A stretch of 63,520 nucleotides of DNA from Parasulfuritortus sp049322515 (GCA_049322515.1 JBMOQW010000020.1:1-63520); one strand, 5' to 3'; positions 50,670-59,980 are shown, numbered from the stretch's first letter. Translations and numbers: made by a program. The notes: a model not told the origin generated them from the sequence alone.

Positions 50670-51122
50670 TCAGTGTCCCGCCGGCCGGCTGGCCCGCGCG
50701 TTGGCCTCGAAGCCGCCCTTGGCGTTCCAGTCGTCGAGGCCGCCTTGCAGCACCTTGACGTTGTCCCAGCCGAGCAGGCGCATGGCGAACACCGATTGCG
50801 CGGACAGGCTGCCCGAGTTGCAGTAGATCACCACCAGTTTGTCCTTGGGGATGTCGGCGCGCCGGCCGACCACCTGGCGCCATTCGATGTTGATCGCGCC
50901 GGGGATGTGCTGCTTGGCGTACTGGGCCGCGTCGCGGGCGTCGATCACCATGATCCGGGGCCAGTCCTCGGCCGGGATCTGCTCCGACCAGATGATGCTG
51001 GAGCCATATTCGTTGAAGTCCATGTACTCCTCGATCGCCTTGGCGACCTCGGGGTTTTCCGCAGCAGGCGCGGCGATCGGCAGGCACAGGACGGCGACGA
51101 GCGCCAGGTGGATCAGTTTCAT
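50670..51122 (-). CDS. Secreted rhodanese-domain protein
   Basis: 150 residues with a signal peptide ending APAA. A single rhodanese domain: IMVIDARDAAQYAKQHIPGAINIEW, then VVIYCNSGSLSAQSVFAMRLLGWDNVKVLQGGLDDW; the active-site loop begins with the conserved Cys near 103. Periplasmic sulfur transfer is plausible in a sulfur oxidiser. It is first in the exbBD-tonB direction of transcription. Confidence 0.88.
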   Translation of the reverse strand: MKLIHLALVAVLCLPIAAPAAENPEVAKAIEEYMDFNEYGSSIIWSEQIPAEDWPRIMVIDARDAAQYAKQHIPGAINIEWRQVVGRRADIPKDKLVVIYCNSGSLSAQSVFAMRLLGWDNVKVLQGGLDDWNAKGGFEANARASRPAGH

Positions 51123-51273
51123 GGGGGCTCCTCTTCTCGGGTGATGCGGGACGGCAGCGCGTGGATCGCGCCTTTATTCAAGCAACCGCTTGAATATATC
51201 ACCGGATGGCCGGCCCTGTCCGTCCTTTGCCCCGGGCCGGGCCGGCTGGCGTCTCGCCGCCAGGGTGGCTACG

Positions 51274-52272
51274 ATGGATGCCCTCCCGACTTTCCAGTGT
51301 GCGATGCTCGATACCCGTCCCTTGCTCGATACCGGCGATTTTCCGGCCCTGCGCCGGGTTCGCCTGACCACGCTCCAGGTGAATCTCGGCTACCGCTGCA
51401 ACCAGCGCTGCCTGCATTGCCACGTCAATGCCGGACCCCAGCGCACGGAAATGATGGCCGATGACCAGGTGGCGCTGATCCCCGAGGTGCTCAAGGTGCG
51501 CCGCCTGGCGACCCTCGACCTCACCGGCGGCGCGCCAGAACTGCATCCCCGCTTCCGTGGCCTGGTCGAGGCGGCGCGGGCCCAGGGCGTGCGGGTGATC
51601 GACCGCTGCAACCTCACCATCCTGTCCGAGCCCGGCCAGGAAGACCTGGCCGCCTTCCTGGCCGGGCAGGGCGTCGAGGTGATCGCCTCGCTGCCCTGCT
51701 ACCTGGAGGACAACGTCGACGCCCAGCGCGGCCAGGGCGTGTATGCGCGCAGCATCGCCGGCCTGAAGCAGCTGAACGCGCTCGGCTATGGCCAGGACGG
51801 CAGCGGCCTCGTGCTCAACCTGGTCTTCAACCCCGGCGGGCCCCAGCTGCCGCCCGCCCAGGCCGGCCTGGAGGCGGCCTACAAGCGAGAATTGCAGGAC
51901 CGGCACGGCATCGTCTTCAATCGCCTGTACAGCCTCGCCAACATGCCCATCCTGCGCTTCGGCAGCACCTTGCTGTCCAAGGGCCAGTTCCACGACTACC
52001 TGGCCTTGCTCAAGGCCAGCCACAACCCGGCCAACCTGGACGGCGTGATGTGCCGGGAACTGGTCAGCGTCGACTGGCAGGGCCGCCTCTACGACTGCGA
52101 TTTCAACCAGATGCTGGACCTGGCGATGGCCAGCCCGGCCACCCTGGCCGACCTGCTCGACCGGGATCTGGGCCAGGCCGAAATCCGGGTCGCCAGCCAC
52201 TGCTACGGCTGCACCGCCGGCCAGGGCAGCAGCTGCGGCGGCGCGCTCGATGGCACGGAAGGCGCGGCATGA
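51274..52272 (+). CDS. arsS: ArsS, arsenosugar-biosynthesis radical SAM enzyme
   Basis: 332 residues from ATG 51274 (another at 51304). The radical SAM motif CNQRCLHCHVNAGP near residue 45 begins the barrel; the C-terminal DUF3641-like part has LVFNPGGPQLPPAQ, YKRELQDRHGIVFNRLYSLANMPI, GVMCRELVSVDW, YDCDFNQML and the Cys-rich tail CYGCTAGQGSSCGG. This is the ArsS family, which joins the adenosyl carbon to methylated arsenic in arsenosugar formation; related enzymes may act on other substrates. No arsM methyltransferase is seen nearby. Stop overlaps the next start (ATGA). Confidence 0.88.
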   Translation: MDALPTFQCAMLDTRPLLDTGDFPALRRVRLTTLQVNLGYRCNQRCLHCHVNAGPQRTEMMADDQVALIPEVLKVRRLATLDLTGGAPELHPRFRGLVEAARAQGVRVIDRCNLTILSEPGQEDLAAFLAGQGVEVIASLPCYLEDNVDAQRGQGVYARSIAGLKQLNALGYGQDGSGLVLNLVFNPGGPQLPPAQAGLEAAYKRELQDRHGIVFNRLYSLANMPILRFGSTLLSKGQFHDYLALLKASHNPANLDGVMCRELVSVDWQGRLYDCDFNQMLDLAMASPATLADLLDRDLGQAEIRVASHCYGCTAGQGSSCGGALDGTEGAA

Positions 52273-53747
52273 GTGCCTGGGTCCGGCCACGCCGTTTCGA
52301 CCGCAACCTGATCGTCATCGGCGCCGGCGCGGCCGGGCTGGTCACCGCCTATATCGGTGCCGCCGTGAAAGCCAAGGTGACCCTGATCGAAGGCCACCGC
52401 ATGGGCGGCGACTGCCTGAACACCGGCTGCGTGCCGTCCAAGGCGCTGATCCGAGCCGCCCGCCTGCTCGCCGACCTGCGCCGGGCCGACCAGTTCGGCC
52501 TGCGCAGCGCGCCGGCCCGGGTTGATTTCGCTGCGGTCATGGCGCGGGTGCATGACGTGATCCGCCAGGTCGAACCGCACGATTCGGTGGCGCGCTACAC
52601 CGGTCTGGGCGTCGAGGTGATCCACGGCCAGGCCCGGCTGGTGTCGCCCTGGACGGTGGCGATCGACACCGACAGCGGCCCGCGTCAACTGACCAGCCGC
52701 GCCATCGTCCTCGCCACCGGCGCCGCCCCGGCGATCCCCGACCTGCCCGGCCTCGACACGGTGCGCTGGGTCAACTCGGACACGGTCTGGTCACTCGAAG
52801 CCCTGCCGGAGCGCCTGGTGGTGCTGGGCGGCGGCCCGATCGGCTGCGAGCTGGCGCAAGCCTTCGCCGAGCTCGGCAGCCGGGTCACCGTGGTGGCCCG
52901 CTCCGGCCTGCTGGGCAAGGAAGACCCCGAGGTGATCGCCCAGGTCGAGCAAGGCCTGGCCGATGCCGGGGTGGCGTTGCGCACCGGGGCCGAGCCGCTG
53001 CGCTGCGAACGGATCGACGGCGAACAGCGGCTGGTGGTGCGCGATGCGGCCGGCGAGACGGTGCTGCCGTTCGACGTCCTGCTCTGCGCCACCGGCCGCC
53101 AGGCCCGGGTGGCCGGCCTTGGCCTGGAAGCGCTGGGCATTCCCCTGACCCGGTCCGGCACGGTCGAGGTGAATGGCTATCTGCAAACCCGTCACCCGAG
53201 CATTTACGCCTGTGGCGATGTCGCCGGGCCCTACCAGTTCACCCATGCCGCGGCCCACCAGGCCTGGTATGCGGCGGTCAATGCCCTGTTCTCCGGCCTG
53301 CTCGGGCCGATCGGCCGCTTCAAGGCCGACTATCGGGTCATGCCCCGGGTCACCTTCACCCGTCCCGAAGTGGCGCGGGTCGGCCTCAACGAGACCGAGG
53401 CGCGCGCCCAGGGCGTGGCCTACGAAGTCACCCGCTACGACCTCGCCGACCTCGACCGGGCGCTGGCCGACGGCGCCGCGCACGGCTTCGTCAAGGTGCT
53501 CACCCGGCCCGGCCAGGACCGCCTCCTGGGCGTCACCCTGGTCGGCGAACATGCCGGCGAACTGCTTGCCGAATTCACCCTGGCCATGAAGCATGGCCTC
53601 GGCCTCAACCAGATCCTCGCCACCGTGCATCCCTACCCGACCTGGAGCGAGGCCGCCAAGTACGCCGCCGGCGAATGGAAGCGCGCCCACGCCCCCCGGC
53701 GCCTGCTGGCCTGGCTGGCGCGCTTCCACGCCTGGCGGCGCGGATAA
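52269..53747 (+). CDS. FAD-dependent disulfide oxidoreductase (mercuric reductase/lipoamide dehydrogenase type)
   Basis: 492 residues from ATG 52269. FAD-binding NLIVIGAGAAGLVTA, the redox-active disulfide GGDCLNTGCVPSKAL near 50-64, NAD-binding VVLGGGPIGCELAQAFAELG near 185, IYACGDVAGPYQFTHAA near 317 and the C-terminal dimerisation domain with HPYPTWSEA, which has a His-Pro but not the mercuric-reductase CC tail. Proteins of this type commonly accompany arsS; the substrate is unknown. A redox role in the arsenosugar-type pathway is inferred from coupling to arsS. Confidence 0.85.
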   Translation: MSAWVRPRRFDRNLIVIGAGAAGLVTAYIGAAVKAKVTLIEGHRMGGDCLNTGCVPSKALIRAARLLADLRRADQFGLRSAPARVDFAAVMARVHDVIRQVEPHDSVARYTGLGVEVIHGQARLVSPWTVAIDTDSGPRQLTSRAIVLATGAAPAIPDLPGLDTVRWVNSDTVWSLEALPERLVVLGGGPIGCELAQAFAELGSRVTVVARSGLLGKEDPEVIAQVEQGLADAGVALRTGAEPLRCERIDGEQRLVVRDAAGETVLPFDVLLCATGRQARVAGLGLEALGIPLTRSGTVEVNGYLQTRHPSIYACGDVAGPYQFTHAAAHQAWYAAVNALFSGLLGPIGRFKADYRVMPRVTFTRPEVARVGLNETEARAQGVAYEVTRYDLADLDRALADGAAHGFVKVLTRPGQDRLLGVTLVGEHAGELLAEFTLAMKHGLGLNQILATVHPYPTWSEAAKYAAGEWKRAHAPRRLLAWLARFHAWRRG

Positions 53748-53762
53748 CCCCCTGGAGAGCCC

Positions 53763-53990
53763 ATGCGCTTCATCGACGATATTCCCCTCCCGGTGCTGGT
53801 CGTGCTGACCCTGTTCATGCTCGGCGCGCCCTTCGTGCCCGAGCCCCACCTGGTGGAAAAGGCCCGCATGCTGGCCGAAGGCACCCTGACCCGGCCGATC
53901 GACCTCTTCGATGTCTTCTGGCACCTGCTCCCGGCGACGCTGCTGGGGATCCGGCTGGTGCGGATGCGGCGCCGGACGCCGCCGGCTTGA
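53763..53990 (+). CDS. Small membrane protein, unknown function
   Basis: 75 residues with two membrane segments (about 8-27 and 49-65), separated by a short polar loop, and a basic C-terminus (RLVRMRRRTPPA). A GGAGA ribosome site lies upstream and it follows the oxidoreductase gene by 15 bases, so it belongs to the arsS unit. I recall similar small proteins next to arsS-type genes but cannot name a family with certainty. Confidence 0.6.
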   Translation: MRFIDDIPLPVLVVLTLFMLGAPFVPEPHLVEKARMLAEGTLTRPIDLFDVFWHLLPATLLGIRLVRMRRRTPPA

Positions 53991-53998
53991 GCGCCGTG

Positions 53999-54526
53999 TC
54001 AGGAACCCCCGCGCCGCAACCACCACGCCACCAGGATCAGTGCGAGATAGTTGAGCACCAGGAAGGCGGGGGTGTTCCAGGCCAAGCCGTCGAAGCCTTG
54101 CTGGGTGAGGGGATACGCCACGGGCACTGGGTAGAAATCGGCGGAATGGGTCAACACGTCGATGACGATATGCAGCCACCAGCCCGCCAGGGCCAGGCCG
54201 AGGTGCTGGCGCCAGGACCACAGCAGCAGGGTCGCGGCGCCGGCGATGAGGGCACTGTGCAAGATGCAGTGAAGATGGTGTGCCAGCCCCCCGACCCAGG
54301 CGGGCATGGCCGGCTCCTGGCCCGGAAGGGCAACGGCGTAGTCCACGACATCCTGGGCTGTACCGCCGCCCAGCACGGCCCAGGCCAGCACGGGCAGCAG
54401 GTGTGCCAGGTCGGGCAGCACCGACAGGGTCACCGCGGCGACCGCCTGTGGGCGTGTCACCCGGTGACGGCGGGCCAGCCAGCGAACGCCGAGGCCGGCC
54501 CAGAGACCATGGGCGAGGAGGTCCAT
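53999..54526 (-). CDS. Integral membrane metal-dependent hydrolase-like protein
   Basis: 175 residues from ATG 54526 (another at 54544), with about four or five membrane helices. The His/Asp pattern MDLLAHGLWAG, VLPDLAHLLPV, LHCILHSALI and WWLHIVIDVLTHSADFYPVP is that of the YdjM/DUF457 family of membrane-bound predicted metal hydrolases. Function unknown. It faces the arsS unit on the opposite strand. Confidence 0.7.
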   Translation of the reverse strand: MDLLAHGLWAGLGVRWLARRHRVTRPQAVAAVTLSVLPDLAHLLPVLAWAVLGGGTAQDVVDYAVALPGQEPAMPAWVGGLAHHLHCILHSALIAGAATLLLWSWRQHLGLALAGWWLHIVIDVLTHSADFYPVPVAYPLTQQGFDGLAWNTPAFLVLNYLALILVAWWLRRGGS

Positions 54527-54613
54527 GCCTGCATTGTTGGCCAAAAGTGGAAAAGATCCACTGCCGGTTCAAACGATTATCCGGATCATTGGCCCTGTCC
54601 CCCGGCCTAAGCC

Positions 54614-55294
54614 ATGCGCCTGTCCATCATCCTGCCCACCCTCGACGAAGCCGAGGGCATCACCGCCTGTCTCGCGCCGCTGCAAGGACTGCGCCAAGCC
54701 GGCCATCAGGTGGTCGTGGTCGATGGCGGCAGTCGCGACGGCACCCCGGGCCTGGCTGCGCCGCTGGCCGACAGGGTGCTGGCCGCGCCGCGCGGCCGGG
54801 CCCGGCAGATGAATGCCGGGGCGGCGCTGGCCGAGGGCGATGCCTTCCTCTTCCTGCATGCCGACACCCGGCTGCCCGAGGCTGCGGCGGCGCGGATCGC
54901 CGCAGCCCTGGTGGATCATGCCTGGGGCCGGTTCGATGTCCGCATCGAAGGCCGTCCGGCGCTGCTTCGCCTGGTCGCGGCGCTGATGAACCTGCGTTCG
55001 CGCCTGACCGGCATCGCCACCGGCGACCAGGCGATCTTCGTCCGCCGCACCGTGTTCGAGGCCTTGGGCGGATTTCCCGACCAGCCGCTGATGGAAGACA
55101 TCGAGCTGTCCCGACGGCTCAAGCGGTTCGGCCGGCCAGCGTGCCTGACAGCCCGGGTGCGCACTTCCGGCCGGCGCTGGGAGCGCCACGGCGTCTGGCG
55201 CACCATCCTGCTCATGTGGCGGCTGCGCTTCGACTACTGGCGCGGGGTGCCGGCGGAACGCCTGGCTCGGCGCTATGACCCGGGCCCGCCGTGA
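54614..55294 (+). CDS. Glycosyltransferase family 2, TIGR04283-like (arsenosugar type)
   Basis: 226 residues. GT-A fold: LSIILPTLDEAEGITACLAPL, VVVVDGGSRDGT, ALAEGDAFLFLHADTRLP with the DxD at about 76, and GDQAIFVRRTVFEALGGFPDQPLMEDIELSRRL. This fits the TIGR04283 group often found with arsS. It starts a five-gene coupled run to egtD and its stop overlaps the next start (GTGA). Confidence 0.85.
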   Translation: MRLSIILPTLDEAEGITACLAPLQGLRQAGHQVVVVDGGSRDGTPGLAAPLADRVLAAPRGRARQMNAGAALAEGDAFLFLHADTRLPEAAAARIAAALVDHAWGRFDVRIEGRPALLRLVAALMNLRSRLTGIATGDQAIFVRRTVFEALGGFPDQPLMEDIELSRRLKRFGRPACLTARVRTSGRRWERHGVWRTILLMWRLRFDYWRGVPAERLARRYDPGPP

Positions 55295-55911
55295 AACCGG
55301 TGCGCATCCTCGTGTTCGCCAAGGCGCCGGTGCCGGGCCGGGTCAAAACCCGCTTGGCGCCGAAGCTCGGCGAGGCCGGCGCCGCGCGGCTCGCGGCCCG
55401 CTTGCTCGAACTCGCCCTGGACCAGGCGCGGGCCGCCGGGGTGGGGCCGGTGGAGCTGTGCATGAGTCCGGCGCCCGGGCATCCGGATTGGGCTTCGGTG
55501 CCGCTGCCGGCGGACATCGTCCCCAGCGACCAGGGCGATGGTGACCTGGGTGAACGCATGGCGCGCGCCGCGCGCCGGGTCCTGGTCGCCGGAGCAGCGG
55601 TGCTGCTCACCGGCACCGATTGCCCCGGGCTCGACGCGGCCCGGCTGCGCCTGGCGGCCGCCCGGCTGGCCGACCACGACGCCGTGCTGTATCCCGCCGA
55701 GGATGGCGGCTATCCCTTGCTCGGATTGAAGGCCGAGGCGCCGAGCCTGTTCGTGGCGATGCCCTGGAGCACGCCCGCGGTGGCCCGGCTGACCCTGGAA
55801 CGCCTGGCGGCGCTGGGCTGGCGCACCTGGGTGGGCGACCGGCTGCGTGACATCGACACGCCCGAGGACCTGGCGCTGGCTGGCCCGATTCCGGGTTTTC
55901 GGGTTGAATGA
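55291..55911 (+). CDS. DUF2064/TIGR04282-like glycosyltransferase
   Basis: 206 residues starting at GTG 55291. VRILVFAKAPVPGRVKTRLAPKLGEAGAARLAARLLE, VLLTGTDCPGLDAARL and AVLYPAEDGGYPLLGL are the DUF2064/TIGR04282 marks, a nucleotide-sugar-transferase-like fold found with arsenosugar genes. Translationally coupled to the TIGR04283-like enzyme, with which it normally pairs. Confidence 0.85.
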   Translation: MKPVRILVFAKAPVPGRVKTRLAPKLGEAGAARLAARLLELALDQARAAGVGPVELCMSPAPGHPDWASVPLPADIVPSDQGDGDLGERMARAARRVLVAGAAVLLTGTDCPGLDAARLRLAAARLADHDAVLYPAEDGGYPLLGLKAEAPSLFVAMPWSTPAVARLTLERLAALGWRTWVGDRLRDIDTPEDLALAGPIPGFRVE

Positions 55912-55935
55912 CGGCTTTGCCACCTGCGCGCCGCC

Positions 55936-57267
55936 ATGCCCGAGACTGCCACCCTGGTGCTGTTCAACTACGATTGGGACCGTACCGGCTTTGCCCGCTG
56001 GCGTGATGAATTCTGCCTCGACCACGCAGGGTTCGACCTGTTCAGCTTTCCCAGCAACCTGCGCCTGGCCGGTTTCGACCTGGACCGTTTCGTCGCCCGC
56101 TTGGCGCGCCGGGCGCGCCGCCGGGGCTGGCGGGCAGTGGTGTCCAACCACGAGCAGTTCGGCGCCCTGGCGGCGGCCCTGCTGGCCGAACGCATGGGCT
56201 GGCCGGGCACCCCGGTGGCGGCGGTGCTGGCCTGCCAGCACAAGTTGCATGCCCGGCGCGTGCTCGACGCGGTGGCGCCGGAAGCCAATGTCGCCTGCGC
56301 CCCGCTGCCGGCCCGCTATGGCGAGCCGATCCCCGAAGGACTGCGCTATCCCTTGTTCGCCAAGCCGGTCAAGGCGGCCTTCTCGGTGCTCGCGCGCGAG
56401 GTGCACGACCGGGACGAACTGGCGGCCCTGACCCGCTTCGCGCCCTGGGAGCTGTGGGTGATCCGGCACCTGGTCGAGCCCTTCGAGCGGATCGCCCGGG
56501 CCCGCCTGCCGGAAGCCGGCAGTGCCCACCGCATGCTCCTGGAGACGCCGTTCCACGGCCAGCAGTACAACCTCGACGGCTACGTCTTCCAGGGCGAGCT
56601 GCGCCCGCTGGGCGTGGTCGAGTCGGTCATGTATCCGGGCACCCAGGCGTTCATGCGGTTCGTCTATCCCTGTGCCTTGCCGGACCCGGTGCGGGCCCGG
56701 GCCATTGACGTGGCGCGCCGGTTCCTGGCGGCCGTCGGATTCGATCACGGCCTGTTCAACATGGAATTCCTCTACGACCCGGCCAGCGACCGCCTGGCGG
56801 TGATCGAATTCAACCCGCGCCTGGCGGCGCAGTTTTCCGACCTGTACCGGCGGGTCGACGGCCTCGACCTGCATCGGGTGGCCCTGGAACTGGCCCATGG
56901 CCGCGATCCTGCCGCGCTGCCCCGGGCGCAGCCGAGCGCCGGCATCGCGGCCAGCTTCGTCTATCGCAGCTTCGACCCCGAGGCCCGGCCGCCGATGCCC
57001 GGCCCGGCCCGGCGTCGCGCCCTGGCCCGGGAGTTTCCCGACGCCCTGCTGTTTCACTTTTCCAAGTCGCCAGGCCAGATCGCCCGCGATTTCAAATGGC
57101 TGGGCAGTTATCGCTATGGCATCCTGCACCTGGGCGGGCGCGATGCCTGTGACCTCGCCACCCGCTGCCAGGCGGCCAGCGCCTGGCTCGGCTGGACCCC
57201 GACCTGTCCGGCGGCGGACGCGCGGGTCCCGGCCCTGCCGCCACTTGCCATGGAGATTCAGAAATGA
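55936..57267 (+). CDS. ATP-grasp ligase, unknown substrate
   Basis: 443 residues, soluble. The ATP-grasp fold is indicated by HKLHARRVLDAVA near residue 96, YPLFAKPVKAAFS near 137 (nucleotide-binding Lys), NLDGYVFQGEL near 211, GFDHGLFNMEFLYDPASDRLAVIEFNPRLAAQFSDLY near 270-300 with the metal ligands Glu and Asn. These enzymes join a carboxylate to an amine or similar group. It sits 24 bases after the glycosyltransferases and overlaps the YHS and egtD genes, so it may act on an ergothioneine- or selenoneine-related metabolite; the substrate cannot be told from the sequence. Confidence 0.75.
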   Translation: MPETATLVLFNYDWDRTGFARWRDEFCLDHAGFDLFSFPSNLRLAGFDLDRFVARLARRARRRGWRAVVSNHEQFGALAAALLAERMGWPGTPVAAVLACQHKLHARRVLDAVAPEANVACAPLPARYGEPIPEGLRYPLFAKPVKAAFSVLAREVHDRDELAALTRFAPWELWVIRHLVEPFERIARARLPEAGSAHRMLLETPFHGQQYNLDGYVFQGELRPLGVVESVMYPGTQAFMRFVYPCALPDPVRARAIDVARRFLAAVGFDHGLFNMEFLYDPASDRLAVIEFNPRLAAQFSDLYRRVDGLDLHRVALELAHGRDPAALPRAQPSAGIAASFVYRSFDPEARPPMPGPARRRALAREFPDALLFHFSKSPGQIARDFKWLGSYRYGILHLGGRDACDLATRCQAASAWLGWTPTCPAADARVPALPPLAMEIQK

Positions 57268-57860
57268 TCCGTCCCGCGCGCATTTTGCTCGTCGCCAGCC
57301 TGGCCTTCCTGCTGGCAGGCTGCGGCCCGATGGCCGCCCAGAACCCTGACGGGGCCTATAGCCCGGTCAATGCCTTCGCCGAACAGGGAGAAGCCCATCT
57401 GCTCCTGCACGGCGCCGACGTGGTGGCCTATTTCACCGAAGGCGCCTATCGCCCGGGCACACCGGAATTCAGCAGCCGCCATCAGGGCGTCACCCTGCAT
57501 TTCGCCAGTGCCGAGCACAAGGCGCTGTTCGACCAGGCGCCGACGCGCTATCTGCCGCAGTTCGGCGGCTATTGCAGCAACGGCATCGTCTACGGCATTC
57601 CCTGGGGCGGCGACGCCGACACCTGGAAGATCATCGACGGCAAGCTTTACATCTTTGGCGGCCAGGGCTCCAAGGACGCCTTCGAACTCGACGAGGCCGG
57701 CAACCTGGCCCTGGCCGAACGCTACTGGCGCGAGGAAGTGGCCGGCCGCAACAGCTTCGTGCAGCGGGCCAAGCGCCTGGTCTGGCGGGTGCCGCACTAC
57801 CAGTCCGGCGCGCAACTGGCCGAGGCGGTGGCCCGCGCCCGCCCTGCGGGGGGCGAATGA
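57264..57860 (+). CDS. YHS-domain lipoprotein
   Basis: 198 residues with a lipobox (LLAGC) at about residue 20. The YHS-type core LLHGADVVAYFTEGAYRPGTPEFSSRHQGVTLHFASAEHKALF and LPQFGGYCSNGIVYG is followed by a C-terminal helical part. YHS domains bind metals or small ligands. Start and stop both overlap neighbours (ATGA), tying an envelope protein to the ATP-grasp and EgtD enzymes. Confidence 0.8.
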   Translation: MIRPARILLVASLAFLLAGCGPMAAQNPDGAYSPVNAFAEQGEAHLLLHGADVVAYFTEGAYRPGTPEFSSRHQGVTLHFASAEHKALFDQAPTRYLPQFGGYCSNGIVYGIPWGGDADTWKIIDGKLYIFGGQGSKDAFELDEAGNLALAERYWREEVAGRNSFVQRAKRLVWRVPHYQSGAQLAEAVARARPAGGE

Positions 57861-58807
57861 ACACACCGCGCCTGATCCAGGTCAGCCACGAAGATCCGGC
57901 GGCGCTGCGCGCCGAGGTGCTGGCCGGCCTGGCCGCCGAGCCGGCGGTCCTGGCGCCGAAGTTCTTCTACGACGGCCTCGGCGCGCGCCTGTTCTCGGCC
58001 ATCACCGCGTTGCCCGAGTACTACCCGACCCGCACCGAGGCGGCCATTTTCCGCGACCACCTGGACGCCATCGCCGCCGCCGTCGGTCCGGCGCCGACCC
58101 TGGTCGACCTGGGTGCCGGCAATTGCGAAAAGGCCGCGCGCCTGCTCGAGCCCCTGGCGGTGCAGCGCTACGTGGCGGTGGACATCGCCGCCGAGTATTT
58201 GCTGAGCGCCCTCGACCGCCTGCAATACGAACATCCGAACCGGGAATTGCTCGGCATCGGCCTCGATTTCTCCCGCCAGCTGGTCCTGCCCGATGAGGTC
58301 GGGCCGGGGCCCCGCCTGCTCTTCTACCCGGGCTCCAGCATCGGCAATTTCGACCCCGGGGCGGCGCTCGACTTCCTGCGCCAAGTGCGGGCCGCCTGTG
58401 CCGGCGGCCGGCTGCTGATCGGCGTCGATCTGGTGAAAGGCGTCGAAGTGCTGGAACCGGCCTACGACGATGCCCTCGGGGTGACCGCGGCCTTCAACCG
58501 CAACCTGCTCCTGCACCTGAACCGCCTGATCGGCGCCGACTTCGCCCTGGCCGACTGGCGCCACGTGGCTTTCTATGAGGGCGCCGCGTCGCGCATCGAG
58601 ATGCATCTGGAAGCGGTGCGCGCGGTGACCGTGCGCTGGCCGGACGGCGAACGCCGGTTTGCCCGGGGCGAGCGCATCCACACCGAGCGCTCCTACAAAT
58701 GGCGCCTGGACGATTTCGCCGACCTGCTGCGCGCGGCCGGCTTCAAACAGCCGCGCGCCTGGCGCGACGCGCAGGACTGGTTCGCGGTGTTCGCGGCGGA
58801 CGCCTGA
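57857..58807 (+). CDS. egtD: EgtD, L-histidine N-alpha-methyltransferase
   Basis: 316 residues. KFFYDGLGARLFSAITALPEYYPTRTEAAIF near 34-65, TLVDLGAGNCEKAARLL near 79, YVAVDIAAEYL, LLFYPGSSIGNFDP and the C-terminal IHTERSYKWRLDDF match EgtD closely. It makes hercynine (trimethylhistidine), the shared precursor of ergothioneine and selenoneine. It ends the coupled run; senA follows convergently on the other strand. Confidence 0.94.
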   Translation: MNTPRLIQVSHEDPAALRAEVLAGLAAEPAVLAPKFFYDGLGARLFSAITALPEYYPTRTEAAIFRDHLDAIAAAVGPAPTLVDLGAGNCEKAARLLEPLAVQRYVAVDIAAEYLLSALDRLQYEHPNRELLGIGLDFSRQLVLPDEVGPGPRLLFYPGSSIGNFDPGAALDFLRQVRAACAGGRLLIGVDLVKGVEVLEPAYDDALGVTAAFNRNLLLHLNRLIGADFALADWRHVAFYEGAASRIEMHLEAVRAVTVRWPDGERRFARGERIHTERSYKWRLDDFADLLRAAGFKQPRAWRDAQDWFAVFAADA

Positions 58808-58831
58808 ATGGCGCTCAGGACCGCATCCACT

Positions 58832-59980
58832 TCACGGCGCGCAGCTGCGAAACCCGGCGTGGAGGTCGTTGCGCTCCGGCGTGAAATAGTTGCGGTAGCG
58901 GGGATGGGCCATGCGCGGCGCGGTGGCCCGGCTGGCGCCGCGCAGCACGTAGCGGTCGCCGAACCAGGGCGCCGAATAGTCGCGGTAGGGATGGGGCGTG
59001 AAGCCGGGGTAGGGCGCGAAGCGGCTGGCGGTCCATTCCCAGACCTCGCCCCAGGCGAATTCCGGCCGGCTCAGGGCGGCGCATTCCCATTCCGCCTCAC
59101 TGGGCAGGCGCCGGCCGGCCCAGCGGCACCAGGCCTCGGCCTCGTGCCAGGTCAGGTGGCAGGCGGCGGTGTCCAGGTCGAGCGCGGTCCAGGTGCCGAA
59201 GCGGCGCGCCTCCCAGCCGGCCGGGCCGCGCCGCAGGTAGCGCGGCGGCGCTGCTTCGGTGGCTTCCACGAAGGCCAGGTAGCGCCGCCAGCTGACCGGC
59301 TGGCTGTCGATCTCGAAGCCGGGCAGTTCGACCGGATGGGCCCCGAGTTCGTTGTCGAAGGCGAAGCCGGCGCCCGCCCAGCCGAGCCGCCAGCGCTGGC
59401 CGGGCAGGGCGAGCGGGACCGGGTCCGGCAGACGTGCCGGGTGCGGGCGCAAGGTGTCGGGCAGCGGCAGGTCGAGGGCCTGGGCCATGTACACCCCGGC
59501 CTCGCCGTGCATGTCCTCGTGGAACAGGGCCAGGCGGTGGAAATACAGGCCGGTGTCGGTGTCCGGCGCCTCGGCCAGCAGCGCCAGGCTGTCATCCAGG
59601 CTGGCGGCCAGGTAGGCATGGGTGGCGGCCAGGTCGGGCAGGGGCAGATGCCAGCGGCGCGGGTGGGCGACCCGGCTCGAATCGTACAGGGCATCGGCGC
59701 CGGCCAGGCGGCCGACCGGCCGGACGTGGTCGGGGTCGCAAGCCAGGCCTTGGTCGCGTTGCCGGTTGCGGGCGAGCCACCAGTCCTGGAACCAGGCCAC
59801 GTGGCCGGCTTCCCAGCGGGGCGGATTGAGCTGGGTCGAGTAGGGGATCGGCAGGGCCTCGCCGAGCACGGCGGCATAGGCGCCGAGCAAGGCCAGGGTG
59901 CGGGCGCGGCTGTCCAGCAGGGCGGCGGCGAGGGTCTCGCGGCCGCCCCGGCGGACGGCTTCGGCGGGTTGGGCGGTCAT
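58832..59980 (-). CDS. senA: SenA-type selenoneine synthase (EgtB-like)
   Basis: 382 residues from ATG 59980; an in-frame ATG at 60031 would overlap senB. The DinB-like part has the iron ligands LNPPRWEAGHVAWFQDWW near 60 and ALFHEDMHGEAGVYMAQ near 145 (HxxxHxE). The C-terminal formylglycine-generating-enzyme-like domain has WCRWAGRRLPSEAEWECAAL, WEWTASRFAPYPGF, YVLRGASRATAP and YRNYFTPERNDLHAGFR. EgtB homologues join hercynine to a sulfur donor; next to senB and a selD gene this one is best called SenA, joining hercynine to a selenosugar. EgtB activity cannot be excluded. Confidence 0.85.
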   Translation of the reverse strand: MTAQPAEAVRRGGRETLAAALLDSRARTLALLGAYAAVLGEALPIPYSTQLNPPRWEAGHVAWFQDWWLARNRQRDQGLACDPDHVRPVGRLAGADALYDSSRVAHPRRWHLPLPDLAATHAYLAASLDDSLALLAEAPDTDTGLYFHRLALFHEDMHGEAGVYMAQALDLPLPDTLRPHPARLPDPVPLALPGQRWRLGWAGAGFAFDNELGAHPVELPGFEIDSQPVSWRRYLAFVEATEAAPPRYLRRGPAGWEARRFGTWTALDLDTAACHLTWHEAEAWCRWAGRRLPSEAEWECAALSRPEFAWGEVWEWTASRFAPYPGFTPHPYRDYSAPWFGDRYVLRGASRATAPRMAHPRYRNYFTPERNDLHAGFRSCAP

